Positions 11,982 to 20,529 of a DNA stretch of 64,000 nt are shown here, piece after piece. A program made the position numbers and the translations under genes. Position 1 is the first letter of the stretch; every line of letters begins with the position of its first letter. Below the pieces are notes generated by a model. That model saw nothing but the letters and a program-made list of their open reading frames with translations, was not told where the DNA came from and did no database searches. The DNA is from Variovorax sp. 770b2 (GTDB lineage Bacteria; Pseudomonadota; Gammaproteobacteria; Burkholderiales; Burkholderiaceae_C), in NCBI RefSeq assembly GCF_900115685.1, contig NZ_FOXJ01000008.1, positions 1-64,000 on the forward strand, in the 5' to 3' direction.

Positions 11982-13552
11982 TGCCGCTGCCTGAAGCAGC
12001 GACGGCGCGCGCCTTGCGCGCCTCCCCCGCGGTTGCCCGGTTTCGACTGCCCGGCCTCGCGCTGGCCGGACTGGCCCAGGCGCTGTCGATCGCGTGGCCG
12101 CTCGACGGTCGGCCGCTGTGGTGGCTTCAGCTTCTCTCGATGGGCGCGCTCGTCTGGCTGCTCGGCAGCCTGCGTGCCGAAGGCGCCGGCTGGCGCCGCG
12201 CCGGCCTTCATGCCTGGCTCTTCTCGACCACCTGGCTCACCGGCAGCTTCTGGTGGCTCTTCATCTCGATGCACACCTACGGCGGGCTGCCGGCGCCGCT
12301 GGCAGCCATCGCCGTGCTGGCGCTCGCTGCGGCACTGGGGCTGTACTACGCCGCGGCCGCCGCATGGTTCGTGGTGCGCGGCCCGAGGGGGCGCGTGACG
12401 GGGGCGCTGGTCTTCGCGGCGCTCTGGACGCTCGCCGAGCTCGTGCGCGGCAGCTGGTTCACCGGCTTTCCCTGGGGCGCGGGCGGCTATGCGCACGTCG
12501 AAGGGCCGCTGGCCGCGTGGGCGCCGTGGATCGGTGTCTACGGCATCGGCGCCGTCGCGGCACTGGTGATGGCGCTCATCGCGCTGGGCTCGCTCGCGCG
12601 CCGCGCCGAGCTCGTGCAGGGAGTGGTGCTGATCGCGCTCGTGTTCGCATTCCCGCACGTCGCACCGTCACTGCGCGGCGCCAGCACCGGCAGCCTCCAG
12701 GTCGCGCTCCTGCAGGGCAACATCCCGCAGGACGAGAAATTCATCCCCGGCGGCGGCATCGAAACCGCCCTGCGCTGGTACGGCGAACAACTGCGCGATG
12801 CCAAGGCCTCGCTCGTCGTCACGCCCGAAACCGCCGTGCCCCTGTTGCCGCAGCAGTTGCCGGCCGGCTACCTCGAGGCGATCCAGGCGCGCTACAGCAG
12901 CGGCACGCAGGCCGCCATCGTCGGCTTGCCGTTGGGCGGCCGCAGCGGCTACAGCAATGCAGTGCTCGGCTTCCAGCCCGGCGCCGCGCAGCCTTACAAG
13001 TACAGCAAGCACCACCTCGTGCCCTTCGGCGAGTTCATCCCGCCGGGCTTTCGCTGGTTCATCCAGATGATGAGCATCCCGCTCGGCGACTTCCAGCGCG
13101 GCGGCCTCGCGCAGGCGCCTTTCGTCTGGCAGGGCCAGCGCATCGCGCCGAACATCTGCTACGAAGACCTGTTCGGCGACGAGATCGGCGCGAACTTCCG
13201 CGGCGAGGCAACGGCGCCCACCATCCTGCTCAACGTGAGCAACATCGCGTGGTTCGGCGACTCGGTGGCCATCGACGAGCACCTGTCCATCTCGCGCATG
13301 CGCTCGCTCGAATTCGCGCGGCCGATGGTGCGCGCCACCAACACGGGCGCCACCGTCGTCATCGACGCCGAGGGCCGCGTGACGCACCAGTTGCCGCGCC
13401 TCACGCGCGGCGTGCTCCAAGCGCCGGTCGAAGGCCGCACCGGGCTCACGCCCTATGCGCGCTGGGTGGCGCCGTTCGGCCTGTGGCCGCTGTGGATCGC
13501 GATGCTCGCCATCGTCGGCATCGCCTTCGCGATGGGCCGCCGCCGGCGCTGA
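11981..13552 (+). CDS. lnt: Apolipoprotein N-acyltransferase
   Basis: A 523-aa inner-membrane enzyme adding the third acyl chain to the N-terminal cysteine of lipoproteins. An N-terminal block of about six to seven hydrophobic segments (1-220) is followed by a periplasmic nitrilase domain. The catalytic triad is readable as Glu in VTPETAVPLL, Lys in YSKHHLVPFGEF and Cys in PNICYEDLFG. A final membrane helix (PFGLWPLWIAMLAIVGIAF) closes the protein. Start overlaps the corC stop. Essential in most Proteobacteria. Confidence 0.96.
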   Translation: MPLPEAATARALRASPAVARFRLPGLALAGLAQALSIAWPLDGRPLWWLQLLSMGALVWLLGSLRAEGAGWRRAGLHAWLFSTTWLTGSFWWLFISMHTYGGLPAPLAAIAVLALAAALGLYYAAAAAWFVVRGPRGRVTGALVFAALWTLAELVRGSWFTGFPWGAGGYAHVEGPLAAWAPWIGVYGIGAVAALVMALIALGSLARRAELVQGVVLIALVFAFPHVAPSLRGASTGSLQVALLQGNIPQDEKFIPGGGIETALRWYGEQLRDAKASLVVTPETAVPLLPQQLPAGYLEAIQARYSSGTQAAIVGLPLGGRSGYSNAVLGFQPGAAQPYKYSKHHLVPFGEFIPPGFRWFIQMMSIPLGDFQRGGLAQAPFVWQGQRIAPNICYEDLFGDEIGANFRGEATAPTILLNVSNIAWFGDSVAIDEHLSISRMRSLEFARPMVRATNTGATVVIDAEGRVTHQLPRLTRGVLQAPVEGRTGLTPYARWVAPFGLWPLWIAMLAIVGIAFAMGRRRR

Positions 13553-13558
13553 GCGCCT

Positions 13559-14941
13559 TCAGGCCGCTGGTTGTACCGGTTGTACCGGCTGCACCGGCCA
13601 GTCGCGCAGCTTGCCCGGGTTCAGCAAACCCATCGGATCGAAGCGCTTCTTCACCGCGATGATCTCGGGCGGCAGCGGCCCACCGGCCTTGCCGTCTTCC
13701 ACGATGTTCACGTGCGGGTTGTTGATATGCACGTTGTGCGCGCGGTGGATGTCGATGATTTCCGCGAGCCGCTCCTCGGTGCTGAAGCGCACCAGCTGGA
13801 GCCCGCTGCACGTCATGAGCCCTGCGACGTTGCGGAGGAACTCGACGTGCATCATCACCTCGCCGCCCAGCAGCTTTTCCATCTCGACGATCTGCTCGAC
13901 GTGCCTGCCGGGAACGAACCCGCTCTGCAGGTAGGTCAGCGTCGGGTCAACCTTCAGCGCATGCAGCGTCGTGTGGTTCCAGGTGAATTCCATCAGCGTG
14001 CGGTTGCTCTTCTGCACTTCGGCCGCGGTCCTGCGGTAGCCCACGGTACCGCCGTGCGCTTCGACCAGTTGCAGCAGCGCCGGCTCGCACGACTCCGCCA
14101 CCAGCGACAGCACCGTGTGGCAGCCTTTGGGCAGGTGCGCCGCGAGTTGCGCCAGGTGATCGGAAATGGGTGCCGCGAAAAACGCGATCTCGCGCTTCAC
14201 GATGCCGGGCCCGTTCGCGAGCTTGTCGGCGAAGTGCAGCGCATTCTCGAAGTCGTCGAAAGTCACCAGCGTTTCGAGCCATGGATGCGCGGGGGCCAGC
14301 GCAATCTCCAGTTCCAGCACGAGCCCGTTGGTGCCCCACAGGTGGTGCATGCGCATCGCCTCGGCGCCGCGCAGCTCGACCACCTGCGGCTCCGCCTCGA
14401 TGGTCATCGCGCGGATGCCGAGCACGTTGCCGGGCGCGCCCAGCGGCCCGTAGTTGATCGAGCCCACGCCGCCGAAGCCGCCGCCGAAGAGCCCGCCCAG
14501 CGTCGCGCTGCGGTAGGTGGACGGCACGCAGCGCATCTCCTGTCCCGAGGGCTTCGTCTGCTTTTCGAGTTCGCCCAGCCGGATGCCGGCCTGCGCGCGC
14601 GCCACGCCGGGCTGCACCCAGAGGCAGGCGTTGTAGCCCGTCATGTCGAGCACCACGCCACCCGCGAGCGGCGTGGTCTGTCCGTAGTTGCCGGTGCCGC
14701 TGCCGCGAATGACGATCGGCACGCCGCGGCGCGCGCACGCACCCACCACGGCGCGGATCTCGTCCTCGCTGCGTGGCCGCACCACCACGTCGGCGCGCTT
14801 GTCTTTCAGCTGGCGATTGAGCACGGGGCTGAACCACGAGAAATCCTGCGAGAGCCGCGTGACGCGCCCTTCGTCGGTGATCCAGTCGAGGTCGGGCAGT
14901 TCGAGCAGCAACTGCTCGATGGAAGAAACGGGAGCATTCAT
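13559..14941 (-). CDS. FAD-linked oxidase (PCMH-type FAD-binding oxidoreductase)
   Basis: A 460-aa protein with an FAD-binding PCMH domain at about 45-220 (IVIRGSGTGNYGQTTP, TLGGLFGGGFGGVGSINYG) and a C-terminal FAD-oxidase domain ending in the family motif KKRFDPMGLLNPGKL. Such enzymes oxidise hydroxy acids, alcohols or ring C-H bonds. It is the last gene of the seven-gene minus-strand operon 13559-20406, 23 bp after the ABC permease. The C-terminus is an in-frame triple repeat of Val-Gln-Pro. The substrate is unknown; by context it should act on the imported compound or its hydrolysis product. Confidence 0.88.
   Translation of the reverse strand: MNAPVSSIEQLLLELPDLDWITDEGRVTRLSQDFSWFSPVLNRQLKDKRADVVVRPRSEDEIRAVVGACARRGVPIVIRGSGTGNYGQTTPLAGGVVLDMTGYNACLWVQPGVARAQAGIRLGELEKQTKPSGQEMRCVPSTYRSATLGGLFGGGFGGVGSINYGPLGAPGNVLGIRAMTIEAEPQVVELRGAEAMRMHHLWGTNGLVLELEIALAPAHPWLETLVTFDDFENALHFADKLANGPGIVKREIAFFAAPISDHLAQLAAHLPKGCHTVLSLVAESCEPALLQLVEAHGGTVGYRRTAAEVQKSNRTLMEFTWNHTTLHALKVDPTLTYLQSGFVPGRHVEQIVEMEKLLGGEVMMHVEFLRNVAGLMTCSGLQLVRFSTEERLAEIIDIHRAHNVHINNPHVNIVEDGKAGGPLPPEIIAVKKRFDPMGLLNPGKLRDWPVQPVQPVQPAA
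13569..13595. repeat. 9-bp tandem repeat, three units
   Basis: GGTTGTACC, GGTTGTACC and GGCTGCACC in tandem at the 3' end of the FAD oxidase gene, encoding VQP-VQP-VQP just before the stop. Two units are identical, so slippage would change copy number without changing frame. Confidence 0.9.
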
Positions 14942-14964
14942 GGTCGTCGTCAATGTCAACAATG

Positions 14965-15768
14965 TCAGTCTTGGGAAAGTTCGCTCGCATGCCACGAGCC
15001 CAGCGCCACCTTGGTGAGCCAGGCCATCAGCGCGAAGAGCGCCACGCCGGTCAGCGAGATGAGCAGCAGGGCCGCGAACATGCGCGGAATGTTCAGCTGG
15101 AAGCCCGCCTGCAGGATCTGGTACGCCAGCCCCGCGCCCGAGCCGCCGGTGCCCGCGACGAACTCCGCCACCACCGCGCCGATCAGCGCGAGGCCGCTGG
15201 AGATGCGCAGCCCGCCGAAGAAGTACGGCAGCGCGCTCGGAATGCGCAGCCGCACCAGCTGCTGCCAGCGCGTCGCGCGGTTCAGCTTGAAGTAGCTCTG
15301 CAGGTCGGGGTCGATGCTGCGCAGCCCCAGCGTGGTGTTGCTGATGATCGGGAACAGCGCCACCAGCGCCGCGCACACCGTCATCGCAGCCACCGGGTTC
15401 TTCACCCAGATGATGATGAGCGGCGCCACCGCGACGATGGGCGTCACCTGCAGCAGCACGGCATAGGGAAAGAGCGCCGTCTCGATGCGCTTGCTCTGCA
15501 CGAACAGGAACGAGATCAGCACGCCCGCCACCGTGGCCAGCGCGAACGACAGCACCGTGATCTTGAGCGTGACCAGCAGCGCGTTGCCCAGAGGCGCCCA
15601 GTCGGTCACCAGCGTCTGCATCATGAGATACGGCGAGGGCACGAGGTAGGGCGGCAGCTCCATCGCCACCACCATCCACTGCCAGAGCGCCACCAGCACC
15701 ACGCCGATCAGCACCGGGTACAGCACGCGCTGCACGCGCGGCTGGTTCAAGAGGGGCGTGCGCTTCAT
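14965..15768 (-). CDS. NitT/TauT-type ABC transporter permease
   Basis: A 267-aa integral membrane protein with six hydrophobic segments and the BPD_transp_1 EAA-like loop around LNRATRWQQLVRLRIPSALP. It forms the inner-membrane channel for the substrate bound by the product of 16609-17595. The start MKRTPLL overlaps the ATPase stop by four bases (ATGA), which fixes it; the longer frame upstream is inside the ATPase gene. Relatives move taurine, sulfonates, nitrate, or pyrimidine and riboflavin-like compounds. Confidence 0.93.
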   Translation of the reverse strand: MKRTPLLNQPRVQRVLYPVLIGVVLVALWQWMVVAMELPPYLVPSPYLMMQTLVTDWAPLGNALLVTLKITVLSFALATVAGVLISFLFVQSKRIETALFPYAVLLQVTPIVAVAPLIIIWVKNPVAAMTVCAALVALFPIISNTTLGLRSIDPDLQSYFKLNRATRWQQLVRLRIPSALPYFFGGLRISSGLALIGAVVAEFVAGTGGSGAGLAYQILQAGFQLNIPRMFAALLLISLTGVALFALMAWLTKVALGSWHASELSQD

Positions 15769-16595
15769 CGGGCATGCTCCTCGTCGCCCTGGCTTGCGCG
15801 CAGCAGGCTGTCCTGCAGCCGCTTCGCGTGCCTGGCGAACTCGGGCGTCACCATGAAATCGGCGCTGCGCGGATACGGCTCGTCGATCTGGAACTGCTCC
15901 ACCACGCGGCCCGGCCGCGCCGCCATCATCACCACGCGGTTCGACAGGAACACCGCCTCGTGGATCGAATGCGTCACGAAGATCACCGTGAGCTTCTTCT
16001 TGCGCCAGAGCTCGAGCAGGTCGGCATCGAGCTTGTGGCGCGTGATCTCGTCGAGCGCGCCGAAGGGCTCGTCCATCAGCAGCAGGTCGGGCTGCGTGAC
16101 CAGCCCGCGCGCGATCGACACGCGCATCTGCATGCCGCCCGAAAGCGCACGCGGCAGCGCACCGGCGAACTTCTCCAGGCCCACGAGCGCAAGCGATTCC
16201 GCGACCCGCGCATCCGCCTCCTTGCGCGGCACGCCCGCCAGGTCCAGCGGCAGCCGCACGTTGGTCTGCACGCTCGCCCACGGCATCAGCGTGGGCGACT
16301 GGAACACGAAGGACAGCTTGTGCGGGCAGTCGTGCAGCTGCGCCACCGGCTTGCGCCACACCAGGAGGCGCCCGTCGCTCGGCTCCAGCATGCCCGCCAC
16401 CATCTTGAGCAGCGTGCTCTTGCCGCAGCCCGAGGGGCCGAGCAGCGTGACGAACTCGCCTTCGGCGATCGACAGGTCCACCGGCAGCAGCGCCTGCGTG
16501 CCGTTGGGGTAGGTCTTCTCGGCCGAGAGCACTTCCACGGCGGGCACGGCGTGCGCCGCCGGCGGCGCGAGGGTGTGGGGTTCGATGCGATTCAT
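15765..16595 (-). CDS. NitT/TauT-type ABC transporter ATPase
   Basis: A 276-aa nucleotide-binding subunit. Walker A GPSGCGKST is at about 53-61, Q-loop FVFQSPTLMPW, signature LSGGMQMRVSIARG, Walker B LLLMDEPFGALD and H-loop VTHSIHEA are all intact. It has about 20 extra residues at the N-terminus (MNRIEPHTLAPPAAHAVPA), so a later start is possible. It follows the binding-protein gene by 13 bp and overlaps the permease. Confidence 0.94.
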   Translation of the reverse strand: MNRIEPHTLAPPAAHAVPAVEVLSAEKTYPNGTQALLPVDLSIAEGEFVTLLGPSGCGKSTLLKMVAGMLEPSDGRLLVWRKPVAQLHDCPHKLSFVFQSPTLMPWASVQTNVRLPLDLAGVPRKEADARVAESLALVGLEKFAGALPRALSGGMQMRVSIARGLVTQPDLLLMDEPFGALDEITRHKLDADLLELWRKKKLTVIFVTHSIHEAVFLSNRVVMMAARPGRVVEQFQIDEPYPRSADFMVTPEFARHAKRLQDSLLRASQGDEEHAR

Positions 16596-16608
16596 GGGAA
16601 AGAAAGAC

Positions 16609-17595
16609 TCAGGGCAGGACCTTGGCGTCCTTCACGAACTCGGTCGTGTAGGTCTTTGCGAGTTCGACCTTCGCGGGGTCGAGCAGCTTGGCGCTCACCA
16701 GGAAGTCGTAGCTCGCCTTGGCGCGCGCATCGGTGATCACGCCGATGCCCAGCTTGGCCGCGTCGCCGCCCGTGACCATGCCCATCTCTTTCAGCTTGGC
16801 CACGCTGTAGGCCAGCTGGTCGTCGGTCATGTTGGGGTTGTCTTTCTTGATGAGCGCATTGGCGGGCGCCGGGTCGGCGAGGTAGCTCTTCCAGCCCTCG
16901 GCCGAGGCCTTCACGAACGCGGCGACCTGCTTGCTGCGGTCCTTCACCGTCTTCTCCATGCACGACACCGTGGTCGCGTAGGCGGGGAAGCCGTGGTCGC
17001 TGAACATCAGCACCGTGCTCTTCACGCCGGCCTTTTGAATCGCATAGGGCTCCGAGGTCAGGTAGCCCTGCTGCGCGGTGTTCTTGTCCGCCACGAAGGG
17101 CTGGATGTTGAAGGTGTAGGGGCGCGTCTGTTCGTCGGTGAGGCCGAACTTGGCCTTCAGCCACGGCCAGTAGCCGCGGTTGGCCTGCGCGCCGATCAGC
17201 AGCGTCTTGCCCTTCAAGTCTTCGAACTTCTTCACGTCGTCGTGCGCGATCAGCACCTGCGGGTCCTTCTGGAAGAAGGCCGCGACGTTGACCACCGGCA
17301 CGCCGCCTTCGCGCACCTGCATCATCTGGATGTCGCTCGAACCCATGATGCAGTCGGCCTGGCCGGCCGCCATCATCTGCGTGATGTTGACCTGCGGGCC
17401 GCCCATCTTGATGGTCACGTCCAGGCCGTACTTCTTGTAGATGCCCTGCGCCAGCGCCTGGTAGAAGCCGCCGTGCTCGGCCTGCGCGTACCAGTTGGTC
17501 ATGTAGGTGAACTTGTCCTGGGCCTGCGCGGGTGCGGCTGCGGTGAGGAGCGAAAGCGCGGCGGCGCCGGCCAGGGAAAGAGCGAAGGAACGCAT
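16609..17595 (-). CDS. NitT/TauT-type ABC transporter substrate-binding protein
   Basis: A 328-aa periplasmic protein with a Sec signal peptide (MRSFALSLAGAAALSLLTAA, cleavage after AQA) and an NMT1/THI5-like fold. Features of this group are YMTNWYAQAEHGGFYQALAQG, DCIMGSSDIQMMQ and KGKTLLIGAQANRGYWPWLKAK. That group binds hydroxymethylpyrimidine, riboflavin, taurine or related small molecules. GAGAGG upstream supports the start at MRSFALS. Adjacent creatininase-like and cytosine-deaminase-like enzymes suggest a cyclic amide or pyrimidine ligand; this is inference. Confidence 0.9.
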   Translation of the reverse strand: MRSFALSLAGAAALSLLTAAAPAQAQDKFTYMTNWYAQAEHGGFYQALAQGIYKKYGLDVTIKMGGPQVNITQMMAAGQADCIMGSSDIQMMQVREGGVPVVNVAAFFQKDPQVLIAHDDVKKFEDLKGKTLLIGAQANRGYWPWLKAKFGLTDEQTRPYTFNIQPFVADKNTAQQGYLTSEPYAIQKAGVKSTVLMFSDHGFPAYATTVSCMEKTVKDRSKQVAAFVKASAEGWKSYLADPAPANALIKKDNPNMTDDQLAYSVAKLKEMGMVTGGDAAKLGIGVITDARAKASYDFLVSAKLLDPAKVELAKTYTTEFVKDAKVLP

Positions 17596-17653
17596 GGTGG
17601 GGACCTCTCGAAGGCTGGATGAAAAAGAAGAAAGCCGATGCAAGGAGCGCGCC

Positions 17654-18517
17654 TCAGGCGGGCTCGTAGCTTTGCTGGATGAAACCCTGCTGGTGGCCGC
17701 GCTCCCAGGTCTGCTCCTCGCGCACCACCCAGCGCAGTGCATGGAGCTCGGTCAGCGCCTGCACCCAGCTGTCCGAGAGCGTGTCCAGGATCTCGATGCC
17801 CTGTTCGCGCGTGGCGCTGGTCGGATCGCCGATCACCCCGCTCGGGCCGAAGTCGCGCGCGGTCCATGCGCAGGCCGGGCGGCCGTCGGCCGACAGCAGC
17901 TTGATCGGGAAGGGCGGCGGAAAGTTGGCCGCCGCGCGCTCCATGTGCACCGTGTCGGGCGCGAGCGCGAGCATCAGCGCGGTCTCCGAATGGCCGGCGT
18001 GCATCGACAGGCGCTTTTCCTGCTCGCTGATCTGCTTGCTCGATGCATTCGGCAGGCGCGACACGCCATGCGGCACCACCACGAAGTCGCCATGCCGCAG
18101 CCGCAGTTCGCGCGCCGCCATCTCCAGCACCTGCGGCTGGCCGCCGTGGCCGTTGGCGAACAGGAGCTTGCGAAAGCCCGCGCGGTAGACCGACTCGCCG
18201 ATCTCGGTCACGGTCGACAGGAGCGTGGTGCCGGTGAGCGTCATCGTGCCGGGGAAGTGCAGGTGCTCTTCCGACTTGCCATACGTGATGGTCGGCAGCG
18301 CGAAGGCGCGCACGTCGGCGGGCAGCTTCTCCAGCGCCTTGCCCATCACGCCCGAGGCGATCACGCTGTCCACCGAACACGGCAGGTGCGGCCCGTGCTG
18401 CTCGATGGCGCCGCAGGGCAGCACGATGACCGTGTTCTCGCGGTCGGGCAGCGCGGCAATTTCGGTCCAGCTCAGGTAGGGCAGGAAGCGGTGGGGCGGG
18501 ATGTAGCCGTGGAGCAT
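17654..18517 (-). CDS. Creatininase-family amidohydrolase
   Basis: A 287-aa member of the creatininase/FAPy-deformylase superfamily, which opens cyclic amides with two metal ions. Metal-binding motifs are CGAIEQHGPHLPCSVD, HFPGTMTLTG, LFANGHGGQ and SMHAGHSETALML. Possible reactions are creatinine to creatine, ring opening of a lactam, or formamide hydrolysis. It sits between the binding protein and a cytosine-deaminase-like enzyme, so it likely acts on an imported N-heterocycle. I do not call it creatininase proper because no creatinase or sarcosine oxidase gene is present. Confidence 0.87.
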   Translation of the reverse strand: MLHGYIPPHRFLPYLSWTEIAALPDRENTVIVLPCGAIEQHGPHLPCSVDSVIASGVMGKALEKLPADVRAFALPTITYGKSEEHLHFPGTMTLTGTTLLSTVTEIGESVYRAGFRKLLFANGHGGQPQVLEMAARELRLRHGDFVVVPHGVSRLPNASSKQISEQEKRLSMHAGHSETALMLALAPDTVHMERAAANFPPPFPIKLLSADGRPACAWTARDFGPSGVIGDPTSATREQGIEILDTLSDSWVQALTELHALRWVVREEQTWERGHQQGFIQQSYEPA

Positions 18518-18532
18518 GGGAGTCCTTGTTCT

Positions 18533-19822
18533 TTACTGGGGGAAGAAAGGCGTCGCGTCGCCGTGCGTCACGCGGCCGTCGCGCAGCACCACGCGGGTGG
18601 CGGTGCGCGAGGGCCAGCCGTGGCGGTCGGCCTGCGTGAAGAGCACCAGGTCGGCCTTGGCGCCGACCAGCGTCGGCGCCGTCGTGGCAGGCGCGCGTTG
18701 AAGCCAGTCGCTACGGCACAGCGCCTGCGACCAGTTGTCGAAGGGATCGTCGAGCTGCGCCACCAGCGCGGCCGTGCCCAGCGCCTCGACGGGGTCGAAG
18801 CTGCCCAGGCGGCAGAACGGGTCCTGCACGTTGTCGCTCGCGAACAGGAGCGGAATGCCGCGCTCGCGTATTTCCTTCACGAGCGTGATGCCGCGCAGGC
18901 GCGGCGTCCGGCCGGTGACGGCGTCCTGCAGCAGCAGGTTGGTCGCGGGCAGCGAGACCACGGTGATCGGCGCGCGCGCCACCGCATCGAGCGTGGCGAG
19001 GGCTTCGGCCTCCGGCTGCACCGCGAGTGCGCAGATGTGGCCGCAGACCACGCGGCCTTCGAAGCCGATCTCGCGCAGCATGCGCGCGGTGGTCTTGAGG
19101 CCGACCGCCGCGGCGTTGAGTTCCTCGTCGACATGCAGGTCGATATCGAGGTCGCAGGCCTGCGCTGCATTCAGCAGGTTGCGCAGCGCGTTCTCGCTCC
19201 AGTTGGTCGAATGCACGAAGCCGCCGAGCAGCGCATGAGGTCCCGTGGCCTTCACCTGCTTGGCGAGGCGCAGCGCCTGTGCGGCGTCTTCGAAAAGCGG
19301 CAGCTTGATCAGGCTCACCTGCTCCAGCCGAACCCGGCCCGCCCATTCCTCTGCGAGTTCGGCCAGCACCGGCCAGGCCAGCGGCACCGCATCGGGCTCC
19401 CACCAGTCGACGTGCGTGCGCACATGCGTGGTGCCGCATTCCCAGGCCCACTGCAGGCCGCGCGACGCGCGCTCGCGCACGTCGCCAGCGCTCCAGTGCA
19501 CGCGGTCGGCCAGCATCGCGTCGATGGCGCCGAGCAGGCCCGGCTGCACATGCTTCATGCGCGGCAGCGTGAAGGCCTTGTCCAGGTGCGTGTGGGCATC
19601 GACGAAGCCGGGGAGCACGAGGGTGCCGGCGAGGTCCCAGCTTGAGGGCGAGGGCGAGGGCGAGGGCGAAGGCGCGGCGTCGTCGGCGGGACGCACCGAC
19701 TGCACGCGCCCCGCGTCGAGCGCGATGCGCGCCAGCACCGGCACGCCATCGCGCTGCGGCCAGCCGGAGGGCAGCAGCCAGCGCGGCAGCCGTGCGTTGT
19801 CCAGCAGCACGGGCGCGTTCAT
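18533..19822 (-). CDS. Amidohydrolase, cytosine-deaminase-like
   Basis: A 429-aa metal-dependent hydrolase of the amidohydrolase superfamily. HTHLDK gives the first metal ligands, HVDEE and GHICAL the next histidines, and FASDNVQDPF the conserved Asp with the codA-type N-x-x-D-P-F sequence. These resemble cytosine/isoguanine or creatinine deaminases. A Ser-Pro tandem repeat lies near residues 50-60 in the N-terminal beta-domain. It overlaps the upstream flavodoxin-like gene by four bases. Substrate unknown. Confidence 0.87.
   Translation of the reverse strand: MNAPVLLDNARLPRWLLPSGWPQRDGVPVLARIALDAGRVQSVRPADDAAPSPSPSPSPSSWDLAGTLVLPGFVDAHTHLDKAFTLPRMKHVQPGLLGAIDAMLADRVHWSAGDVRERASRGLQWAWECGTTHVRTHVDWWEPDAVPLAWPVLAELAEEWAGRVRLEQVSLIKLPLFEDAAQALRLAKQVKATGPHALLGGFVHSTNWSENALRNLLNAAQACDLDIDLHVDEELNAAAVGLKTTARMLREIGFEGRVVCGHICALAVQPEAEALATLDAVARAPITVVSLPATNLLLQDAVTGRTPRLRGITLVKEIRERGIPLLFASDNVQDPFCRLGSFDPVEALGTAALVAQLDDPFDNWSQALCRSDWLQRAPATTAPTLVGAKADLVLFTQADRHGWPSRTATRVVLRDGRVTHGDATPFFPQ
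19644..19673. repeat. Hexanucleotide tandem repeat in the amidohydrolase gene
   Basis: Four GAGGGC units and one GAAGGC unit, read on the minus strand as alternating Ser-Pro codons in a surface loop of the N-terminal region. Copy-number change would alter the loop by two residues per unit and keep the frame. Confidence 0.9.
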
Positions 19823-20406
19823 GCGAAGCGCGCCATTGCCTGCCCCACGCGCGCCATGAAGCGCTTCAACTGGGGCTCGGTCGCCACGTTCATGTGGTAG
19901 TGGGCGTGGTAGTCCACCTTCGCGCGCTGCCCGGTCAGACGCTTCATGTAGCGCGTGACGATCTTGCGCGGCGGATCGCCCATGTACCAGGCCAGCCACC
20001 GCGGCCGGCCGTAGGTGACCACGGCGCTGATGCGCGTGATGTGCGTGAGCATCGGCTTCACGTTCGCCGGATCGCTGATGTCGAAGGCCACGCCCGGCAT
20101 GAAGAGCCGGTCGAAGTAGCCCTTGAGCATCGCCGGCAGCCCGAAGCACCAGGTCGGAAAGCAGAACACGATGCCCTCGGCCCACTGCAGCCGCTCGACA
20201 TACGGCTGCAGCGGCAGCTGGTTGGCCGGCACGTCGTGGTAGCCAAGCCGCTCCTCGCGCGAGAGCACCGGGTTGAAGCCCTCGGCGTACAGGTCGCAGT
20301 CGTCCACCTCGTGCCCGGCTGCGCGCAGGTTCTTCAGCACCTCCTGGTGCAGGGCCGCATGGAAGCTGGTTTCGACCGGGTGGCAGTAGACGACGAGCAC
20401 GCGCAT
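19819..20406 (-). CDS. Flavodoxin-like NAD(P)H oxidoreductase
   Basis: A 195-aa protein of the KefF/NQO1-type flavodoxin-2 family. It starts with the Rossmann-like strand MRVLVVYCHPVETSF, and FCFPTWCFGLPAMLKGYFDR is the family's FMN-loop and dimer region. It reduces quinones, azo dyes or a flavin with NAD(P)H. It is the first gene of the operon that ends with the FAD oxidase, so it could supply reduced flavin or protect against quinoid intermediates. The 123-bp gap upstream holds the likely promoter; no clear operator is visible. Confidence 0.88.
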   Translation of the reverse strand: MRVLVVYCHPVETSFHAALHQEVLKNLRAAGHEVDDCDLYAEGFNPVLSREERLGYHDVPANQLPLQPYVERLQWAEGIVFCFPTWCFGLPAMLKGYFDRLFMPGVAFDISDPANVKPMLTHITRISAVVTYGRPRWLAWYMGDPPRKIVTRYMKRLTGQRAKVDYHAHYHMNVATEPQLKRFMARVGQAMARFA

Positions 20407-20529
20407 GGTGTGTTTGACCGCTTAATCAGAGCAAGTGGTCAGGTTATGCAAGCGACGTGCCAGTCCGGATGCACCGGGCTGGTGAACTTCTCCAAATTGC
20501 GCTGGCTGGGCCCGGCAGGCCCGGCCGGG

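Noticed and set aside
17654..18517. Naming the hydrolase creatininase (creatinine amidohydrolase)
   Set aside because: Family membership is clear, but creatinase, sarcosine oxidase and N-methylhydantoin genes are absent, so the specific substrate is not supported.
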